Shown here one piece after another: positions 34,226 to 41,511 of a DNA stretch of 43,615 nucleotides (positions within the stretch are counted from its first letter, which is position 1; every line of letters begins with the position of its first letter). A model generated the notes under the pieces. It did no database searches, was not told the origin of the DNA, and was given only the letters and a program-made list of their open reading frames with translations. The DNA is taken from NCBI RefSeq assembly GCF_008017805.1, contig NZ_VRTT01000063.1, positions 1-43,615 of the forward strand, written 5' to 3'. Both the position numbers and the translations under genes were made by a program. Source of the DNA: Paenibacillus sp. N3.4 (GTDB lineage Bacteria; Bacillota; Bacilli; Paenibacillales; NBRC-103111).

Positions 34226-37200
34226 TTAAATAGGACGTTGTCGCGTACTTTGACCGAGCAGCTTTAATTCCTTGGCCTGTGCTATTGCTTTTGTGCGCCG
34301 ATTGACCTTTAACTTGGCGAAAATATTTTTCACATGAACCTTCACTGTGCCTATGGCAATAATCAGGTGATCGGCAATTTCCTTATTGGACAATCCTGCC
34401 GCTAATAATGCGAGCACTTCCAACTCACGATCAGTGAGAGGTTCCTCCATCATACTAGGCAGCGGCTGCGCTTCTTCCTCCATACCAGGCTCTGAATAAG
34501 ATTGCTCGGTCGAGCTTTGAAGCACACACATCAACACGCCATGTGACGCCATAGCCAGAATAACAGCCATGCGATCGTAAGTGAACACACCGCTTGCAAG
34601 CTTGTTTTCAAGGTAAAGAACGCCCAGCATAGTGCCATGAACAGTTACCGGAATACACAAGGCAGATTGAGGCCTGTACTTCGCAATATACGGATTGTGA
34701 ATCAGCCAACTTTCTTCTCCTCCGCTATAATGGACCTCCTCCTGTGTACGATAGACATATCTGATGATCCCTTCCGGCAAGAGGGAACTGTCATTCATTT
34801 CTATAGGAAACGGGATATCTTGCCCCTCTGAATCCGCATATACTTGAATATAAAGTGCATCATTGCTGCCGTTCAGCAGGGCACCCTTGCTTGCTCCTGC
34901 ATATTTCATGATGGTATTCAATATTTCCGCAAGCACCGTATCCATGTCCAGCTGATTCGTGATCGCCTGAGTTGTTTTGAGGATAGCCGCGAGATCAATG
35001 CTGTCAACAGAATTGGACTCGTTCCTAAAGGCAGATGTTCCCGCCGATTGCGCCGCATCACCCCGGCTTACCGACGTCTGTTCGCTTTCAAACGTTTGAT
35101 CAACGTCCTCTTGCTGCTGCCAGTGCAGCATGAGCTCCTCCAATTGCATGACTTTCACAGGTATTTCCCATTGATTGTAACCCTGAACAGCCAATTGCAA
35201 ATAAAATAATGCTGTCTTTTTCTTGCCATGCCTCCAATAGTGGATGGCTGCGAGCTCACCTGCAAGGCTTGTCACCTGCATATGGCCTTGCTCTCTCGCC
35301 TCACGGATAGTTTTGTCATATAACTCCTCAGCCATGATGAATTTCCCGGAGGCACGCGCATATTCGGCTTGAAGGAGATACTTCCTAGATTGAAAATTAT
35401 TCGGGCTCCATGCTGCCCATTTTCTGAAACGACGAAGATTGATAATCACCTTTTTTTTCATATGCGGCAGCTTCCACGACTGTGTATGGGTGGCCAATGC
35501 GGCGAGTGATTCATAAAATAGGCATTCCGGCAAATGAGGCAAATGGGTAGCATAAGCCTCGTAAGACTCCGCTTGCCGAGCCCAACGGATAGCTTCCTCA
35601 TAACTGCCTAGCAAATAGCAAAGCTGAGTCTTATACGTGCTATATTGAAATAAGGTGGTGGCCGAAGTTTCCTCCTTGTGAATCCGGTTTATAAATTCCT
35701 CTTCTTCAAAGCCAGTGCCGCTAAACGAGTCCGGTGCAGCCGTCCTACCCTGAAGAGCGAGAATAAATTGCTGATACAGGTAAAAGTTTTGTTTTACAAA
35801 CTCATCATTTGTTGTATCAAGCACTGCCATATAGTCTGCTATCGTTCTTGCTAATTCGCTTAACGACGTTCTTGTGTACAAGGAATTAACATGCGCGCCG
35901 ATTGCATAACTGGCAAACACATAGTCCCCCGAATCCATGCCGAAACGAAGCGCCTTTGCCAAATAAGCATCCCCCTCGCGGGCATTTCCGGCAAATTGGC
36001 AGAGTACCCCGCCGAAAACCGTATAGGTTTTACTTTTAATTGAATGAATATTGTAATGCTCGGAAAGCTCCACTCCTACCTTGCCGATGGCATAGCCCTT
36101 ATTGAATTTGCCTAATGAATTACCCAAAACCATGCCATATGCCGAATAAAAAGCCGCGGAAACAGGGGTGTTTCCATATTTGAGTGATAGTTGAATGGCT
36201 CTGCACATCAGTAGAAAATAGACCTTTTTATTGGTAAAGAAGGTAGAGGGAACAATCGCAAAAATCAAATTCATGGCGGTAATCCGCTCTTTATCAGACA
36301 TTTCTTCTAAATGAGCGAGTCTGCCATATCGATTACGCAGCAGCGCCTCAATTCGCATCCCTTCAATCAGGAGCAAGATGTTTCCCGGATTGGGCGAAAT
36401 GATAATGTGATGTTCCCTTAGGCTTTCTAAGCCGAGAGCAGTACTTTCCAAATATTTTCCTTGATTGATAAACTGCATAATTCTGATCATTTGCACCCTG
36501 CTCCGCTCAACCGGATTGCGCGCATGACCGAGTAAGAAATCGATTTCCTGATTAGACTTCATATGATTGCCGCATAAATATTCGCATTCCGCTTTTTGGG
36601 CATGCAATTCAAAGATGAGATCGAACTCATTGTCCCAATCTTCCGCTGACAGCAGTTCCACCCCTTTTCCGAAATACCCTAAGGCAATATCGTAGGCGGA
36701 CGCGCCTTGGCACGGTTTCCCACTTCCAGATTCAATTTTACGAGCTGTAAGATCTCCTGTACGTCCGTTATTATTACAGAGCCCTGATTAAGATGATTGA
36801 CAGCATCAAACGAGTTGTCTCCATATCCGGCATCCTTCCCGTTCATGCTTCTGCCTATTTGGAGATGGATAATTTGTTTCGTTTTATCATCGATTAGACT
36901 GTATATCAGTTTCTGTATACTATCGTGAGCAAAACGAAATTTATCTGTTTCAAACGGCAAAATCATTCCTTCGGCTTCAATCGTGGACCATTCTGCAATC
37001 ATATCCTCTATTTCTCGATTCGCAACGCGAGCTATCAAATGAGGGTGAAATGTGCTTCCTACACAGGATGCAATTTTGAGCAGCTCCTGTGCATCACTTG
37101 AAAGACGGTGCAGCCTGTGCGCCATCAGATCATTGATGGCATAGCTCGGTCCCTGCTCGATAATTTGTCCCAAATCCCATTGCCAGCAACGCTTCTCGTG

Positions 37201-38715
37201 GTTGTACAGCAGAATGCTATCTCCCTGCAAGCGGAGCAATATTTGTTTAAAATGAAACGGATTACCGCCTGAGTTATGATACAGCAATTCTGTCAAGGAT
37301 AACGTTGTGTCGGCTTGGCTATTTAGTGTCTCCATAACGATATGGTTCATTTGCGTAAGGTTCAGTGGAGACAGATGAATATGATGGACAAAAGCTTGAT
37401 CTGTGACACTTCCGTCTGCTTCGTACCCCGGCAGCTTGCTAAGGTCTGTTTCCGTATGGCGATAAGCGCAGACAAACATCAAATATTGGCATTCCGGATC
37501 GCATAAGAGTGCATGAATTAACTGGAGAGACGAAGAATTTGCCCATTGCAAATCATCGATGAACAGGACGATCGGATGTTCTTTTGAAGCAAGTGCTTGC
37601 ACAAATTTGCGAAAAACATAAATGAACCGTTTTTTCGACTCATTGGCCGGAAGCTCTTCCGCAGCCGACATAACGCCCAATATCAGCTCGGCTTCAGGAA
37701 TAATCGCTGTAATGACGTTGGCATTTGCGCCCAAAGCTTCTCTCAGCTTTCCTTTCCATAGCTCGGACTGGAACTTTCGTTCCCCTAGCAAATGACGCAT
37801 TAATCCGCGAAATGCCTGAATGATGGGATGATAGGGGCTCTCTTTTGATATTTGTTCGAACTTTCCCGTGATATAGAAAAAATCTTGTGAATGCTGTTGT
37901 TTTCGAAATATTTCATCCATCAAGCTTGTTTTTCCGATGCCGGCTTCTCCTGAAATGTATACCATTTCTGTTGACCCGAAGCAAGCGGAATAAAAGGCTT
38001 GCGTCAGCATGGAAATTTCATACTCTCTGCCGTGAAACCCCGGCTCCGTGAAGAAAGTATCGTGAGAACGTCCTATTTTATCCAAATCCGCTATTAGAAA
38101 AGCGGCATTCTGGTAACGTTTATCGGGATTTTTTTCCAATAACTTCATGATAATAGAAGCTAGACTGTCAGGTAAATGTGTTCTTTGATTTGTAAGCGGC
38201 AGAGGGCTTGTTGCTAGATGCATATACACCCATTCGAGCGGATTGTCGGCTAGAAAAGGCAGACGGTCAGCCAGCATTTCATAAAAAATAACGCCTAAAG
38301 AGTATAGATCGCTACGCTCATCTACAGATCTTAGCATCCTGCCTGTATGCTCGGGTGAGCAATAGGGCAAGCCTGCTTCCAAAATGCCGTGGGTCGGACG
38401 GACATAGCCATGATTCGAACGATACACCGCATAGCCTGAATCGCTCAAATAAGCCTCTTTTCCATTTGAATGAACACCAATCCGCTCCGGCCGTAAATCG
38501 AGATGAACGATCTGCTGCTGATGAAGCTTTCCGACAGAGGCCGCTATTGCCCTGGCAAGGCTGAGAAACACATCCGGCTTCATGCACATTTGTCCATTCA
38601 TAAATTCCCTAAGCGTCATAACATCTTTATGATCCGGCGTCAAATCAGTGGCATGCATTTCAAGCTCTGATTTGACGGTTTGACTCTCCATATGATTGTT
38701 TACGTCCATCTTCAA
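34226..38715 (-). pseudogene. Pseudokinase-AAA ATPase-TPR-GAF-LuxR signalling protein, frameshifted
   Basis: Two frames form one ~1,496-aa protein. Order: kinase-like domain (HLDLRPERIG, SDSGYAVY, SPEHTGR, DLYSLGVIFYEML), then an AAA_16 domain with Walker A GEAGIGKTS and Walker B IVLFIDDLQWA, a long TPR-like helical region, a GAF domain (VLAEILNTIMKYAGASKGAL) and a LuxR HTH (LTDRELEVLALLAAGLSNKE). The kinase lacks the Gly-loop and catalytic Lys, has Arg where the catalytic-loop Asn should be, and DSG for DFG, so it is a pseudokinase. The break is near 36696-36706: one extra base gives AKAASAYDIALGYF in place of AKARPPTILP-stop. If the break is real, a kinase-ATPase half and a TPR-GAF-LuxR half would remain. 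Such proteins are large sensory regulators; the signal is unknown. Confidence 0.82.
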
Positions 38716-38874
38716 ACACCTCTACCATCATCTAGCTTTTACATTCTATTGTAATGGAAGAGCTGCGCGAATTACAGACAACTAAGGACGAAATCTGACA
38801 ATTAGATCCACGATCATGGATTGCTCCCACTGCGCCTTTCACTCACGCCGGAATGTCCGTGTCGTCCACGAAGC

Positions 38875-38939
38875 TTCTCAAGGAAAATCTAATACTTTTT
38901 TTGAAGAAGATACTCCTTTATAGGTATAGAGAAATTGAA
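38875..38939 (+). promoter_or_regulatory. Repeated upstream block, copy 1 (blocks A and B)
   Basis: Block A, TTCTCAAGGAAAATCTAA (38875-38892), and the 33-bp block B (38907-38939, beginning AAGATACTCC and ending GAAATTGAA) both recur exactly at 41100-41117 and 41200-41232. Here the two are 14 bp apart. Block B ends 51 bases before the start of the YkgJ-like gene. It contains an imperfect dyad, ATAC-t-CCT / AGG-TAT, around TTAT. Probably a shared promoter or operator. The rest of the 275-bp gap 38716-38990 shows no gene. Confidence 0.7.
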
Positions 38940-38990
38940 GGATTTGCTCTAATTTTATAAGGGAACACAAGACAGAAGGAGGCGAGCATC

Positions 38991-39494
38991 ATTTTAAAAC
39001 CATATAAATGGGCAATTCTTAGAATTCTTTTCCTAGCTTTTAATATCGCTTGTGCATGCACAGGGGGATTACTGGGCTTTTTGTTCGCACCAGTCATTTC
39101 GCGGATTTATTTTAGAGATTATAAGTTTTGGCGGTATACGAAGTTTTATATTCCGATGGTCAAGAATTTTTGGAGGATTGTATACCGCAATATAACGGAC
39201 AAGAAATACCGCGAAATGTTCTCTGTTCCCTTTATTTCTCCCCCGATGCTAGGTCCGGAACGGACGGTCGTTCAAGTCACGGAAAACTGGACAACAGGCA
39301 CGCAGGATTGCAATACGTGTCAACGCTGCTGTACGATTATCGATTGCCCGCTGCTGGATAAGAATTCTGGGCGTTGCAAAAGCTATGATTCTTTCTTTTG
39401 GCGCTATTTTAACTGTGGACGATATCCGTTGAACCAAAAACAAATTGCTTATTATGGGTGCCCTAAATGGGAAGTGATTGCTCCCAATGAGTAA
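38991..39494 (+). CDS. Membrane-anchored YkgJ-like cysteine-cluster protein with ATT start
   Basis: About 167 aa. The N-terminus has one membrane helix (AILRILFLAFNIACACTGGL, about residues 8-30). The C-terminal domain has the cluster CNTCQRCCTIIDCP, then GRCKSYDSFFW, FNCGRYP and GCPKW: a CxxCxxCC...C...C...C pattern like the YkgJ Fe/Zn-binding family. An in-frame ATT at 38991 lies 8 bases after AAGGAGG (ATC at 38988 is also possible), and no ATG, GTG or TTG is well placed; a TTG at 39081 would cut off the helix and has no ribosome site. A rare ATT/ATC start is thus the best reading. Its 3' end overlaps the next gene by 8 bp. Function unknown, possibly redox or metal sensing. Confidence 0.75.
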   Translation: MLKPYKWAILRILFLAFNIACACTGGLLGFLFAPVISRIYFRDYKFWRYTKFYIPMVKNFWRIVYRNITDKKYREMFSVPFISPPMLGPERTVVQVTENWTTGTQDCNTCQRCCTIIDCPLLDKNSGRCKSYDSFFWRYFNCGRYPLNQKQIAYYGCPKWEVIAPNE

Positions 39495-40680
39495 TAGCAT
39501 GGGCATTCGATCAAAAATAGTACACGAAGAAGCTTATTCAGAAACGGTAGAGCGCCGCAGCTTGCTTGTCACCAATTTTGACATGCCTTCCGCTAATCCG
39601 CTCCCCCGGGAATGGGAAGCTTTCTTAGCTGCATTGCGTATTGTGAGTTATGCCCCTCAAGCGGATATTGTGCGAGAGGGCGAGCAAGGGGATGCGTTAT
39701 ATGTCATTGAAAGCGGCATGGCTACTGTGTGGCAAGAGGATAAGCAGGGGGGACGCCGCCAAGTCGGGGAATTACATAAAGGGGATATTATTGGGGAGCT
39801 CTCACTATTAACTGGAGCTTCACGTGCAGCCACGGTATCAGCAGTGATGGAGGTATCAGCGATTCGTCTGAATCGTCAAGACTTTGAAGATTTGCTGCAA
39901 GCGTATCCTTCGCTTAGCGGTTTGTTTTTGAGTAAAAATTATAAACGCCTTTCTGCATCTTATTACGAGCTAGAACAAAAAAATGGTGAATTAATAACTG
40001 CCCTTCATGCAAGAGTGGAGCTTAGTTCATTGTTTATTTGTGTTGTATTGCTGATGAGTGTCTATGCATTTATTCTGGGATTCTTTAAATCGGATACATT
40101 TTTGTCATTATCCTTCGCGAATACGTTAGCGTTTGTGCTTACGCGTTTTTTGGAAGTCATTACATTGCTGATTATTCTATGGATTTTACGTTCGAGTCGA
40201 ATGCCGTTAAGGGAGTTTGGAGTAAATGCGAATGACTTTGGGAAGACAGTTTTTGAATCCATCTTAGTCTCGGCCGCTGTGGTCGTTGGACTCATCGCAC
40301 TTAAATATGGAGTTCTCCAATTGGAGCTTAACCCCTTTCCTAACCAAATCTTAATCAACTGGCATTACTGGGATTGGACCTATGTTAGCTATATAGTGGT
40401 AGCACCCTTGCAGGAATTTATTGCACGAGGCGTCTTTCAGAACACGGTAGCTCGACTAATCGTTTCAAAGCGGGCAGTATTCTGGTCCATTCTGATCACC
40501 TCTGTTCTATTCGGCGCTTTACATTTACATACTTCGATTGGTCTTGGAATGGCTGCGTTCATGACTAGCTGGTTGTGGGGTTGGATGTTTGCCCGTCAAC
40601 GTACTTTGATCGGTGTAGGCCTTTCTCATTTTATCATTGGCAATTGTGCAGGTTTATTAGGTTTTTGGACGATATTCTAA
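39487..40680 (+). CDS. Cyclic nucleotide-binding domain fused to a CPBP membrane protease domain
   Basis: About 397 aa. Residues ~40-165 are a CAP-type cyclic nucleotide-binding domain: VREGEQGDALYVIESGMATV, then GDIIGELSLLTGASRAATV (phosphate-binding cassette with GELSLLTGASRAA). A short coiled-coil (YYELEQKNGEL) leads to about eight helices of the CPBP (CAAX protease/bacteriocin-processing, Abi) family: motif 1 APLQEFIARGVFQ, motif 2 FGALHLH, motif 3 GLSHFIIGN. The first Glu of EExxxR is Gln here, so proteolysis may be altered. The ATG overlaps the previous stop. A soluble sensor on a membrane protease is an uncommon fusion; it may respond to cAMP-like ligands. Confidence 0.8.
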   Translation: MSNSMGIRSKIVHEEAYSETVERRSLLVTNFDMPSANPLPREWEAFLAALRIVSYAPQADIVREGEQGDALYVIESGMATVWQEDKQGGRRQVGELHKGDIIGELSLLTGASRAATVSAVMEVSAIRLNRQDFEDLLQAYPSLSGLFLSKNYKRLSASYYELEQKNGELITALHARVELSSLFICVVLLMSVYAFILGFFKSDTFLSLSFANTLAFVLTRFLEVITLLIILWILRSSRMPLREFGVNANDFGKTVFESILVSAAVVVGLIALKYGVLQLELNPFPNQILINWHYWDWTYVSYIVVAPLQEFIARGVFQNTVARLIVSKRAVFWSILITSVLFGALHLHTSIGLGMAAFMTSWLWGWMFARQRTLIGVGLSHFIIGNCAGLLGFWTIF

Positions 40681-40731
40681 ATCAATTTTAGAACAGATAG
40701 CGGAGGGGCAAAAGTAGGCTGTCCATGCCGA

Positions 40732-41070
40732 CTATTCGCCGAAGCCAGCCATCAGTGCAGTGCACACGATAACGATTACGGCTGGAAAGACAGAAACCGG
40801 ATAAGTCCATTTGTAGATTCCTTTTCTATAGATCATCCAAGCTAAAGCAATCGCACCTAGAACGGTATACGGGTAGCTATTTAAAGCATAATAGAACACC
40901 AAGATAGGCCATTGCTGCTCCGAGCCTGGTGCATCGAACAGCATGACGGAGAACATGGATAAAAAATACCATGCAGGCAGTAAAAGAATGTAAAGAATAT
41001 GGATGACCACGTTTATAACGAATGCCGTCCGTTTACCTCCAGAGCGGGCTGTTGTTGACATTGTTAACAT
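40732..41070 (-). CDS. Small multi-pass membrane protein, unknown family
   Basis: About 112 aa with three membrane helices (VINVVIHILYILLLPAWYFL, then LNSYPYTVLGAIALAWMIY, then YPVSVFPAVIVIVCTALMAG). The start is ATG 41070, five bases after GGGGAG; ATG 41061 is also possible, and an upstream start at 41151 would run into block A. It is convergent with the CPBP gene across 51 bp with no clear terminator. I do not recognise the family; it is similar in size to small hypothetical proteins of bacilli. Confidence 0.65.
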   Translation of the reverse strand: MLTMSTTARSGGKRTAFVINVVIHILYILLLPAWYFLSMFSVMLFDAPGSEQQWPILVFYYALNSYPYTVLGAIALAWMIYRKGIYKWTYPVSVFPAVIVIVCTALMAGFGE

Positions 41071-41099
41071 GTTGCTCCCCTTTCTTGCTGGTTCACTTA

Positions 41100-41232
41100 T
41101 TCTCAAGGAAAATCTAACGATATCATATAGCGTCATAATGGAAAACGCCATACCTCTAAAGGGGTAGTAAGTACGGTCGTGCGTTTCGTGTTTTTAATAA
41201 AGATACTCCTTTATAGGTATAGAGAAATTGAA
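41100..41232 (+). promoter_or_regulatory. Repeated upstream block, copy 2 (blocks A and B)
   Basis: Exact second copies of block A (41100-41117) and the 33-bp block B (41200-41232). Here 82 bp separate A and B, against 14 bp in copy 1. Block B ends 60 bases before the ATG of the 56-aa gene. In both copies A sits upstream of a minus-strand gene and B upstream of a plus-strand gene, so a divergent control region seems to have been duplicated. Confidence 0.7.
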
Positions 41233-41292
41233 AGGCATGCACTATTTTATTAAATGAATCAAGAATTTTGGGAGAGGTTTCGGTGGTAGTAA

Positions 41293-41463
41293 ATGGAAAC
41301 TGCAATTATTGCATTTGTTGCAAGTATCATTGTTGGAATTGGAATTTACATTTCGGTATGGTGGGATACCGGAAAGATGACTTGGACATTTACCAAATGG
41401 TACTTCGGCATTATTTTCCTGATAGCGCTCATTTGCGGGGGGTACGCTCTTTACGTGAGTTAA
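41293..41463 (+). CDS. 56-aa two-TM membrane protein
   Basis: The frame starting METAIIAFVASIIVGIGIY encodes 56 residues with two membrane helices (about 3-22 and 38-55) around a short polar loop with WWDTGKMTW, ending YALYVS. The ATG follows GGTGG by 7 bases. A longer overlapping frame starts at 41268 but has a poor composition. The gene lies directly behind block B and 48 bp before the surface protein gene, so they may form an operon. Family not recognised. Confidence 0.65.
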   Translation: METAIIAFVASIIVGIGIYISVWWDTGKMTWTFTKWYFGIIFLIALICGGYALYVS

Positions 41464-41511
41464 TCGTTGATATAAAAAATGGCATGAAGATATGAACGGA
41501 GGATGAAAGTC

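Noticed and set aside
41268..41495. 75-residue frame overlapping the 56-aa gene
   Set aside because: Cys/Trp/Tyr-rich without a fold signature. The overlapping frame gives two clean membrane helices and has a better ribosome site.
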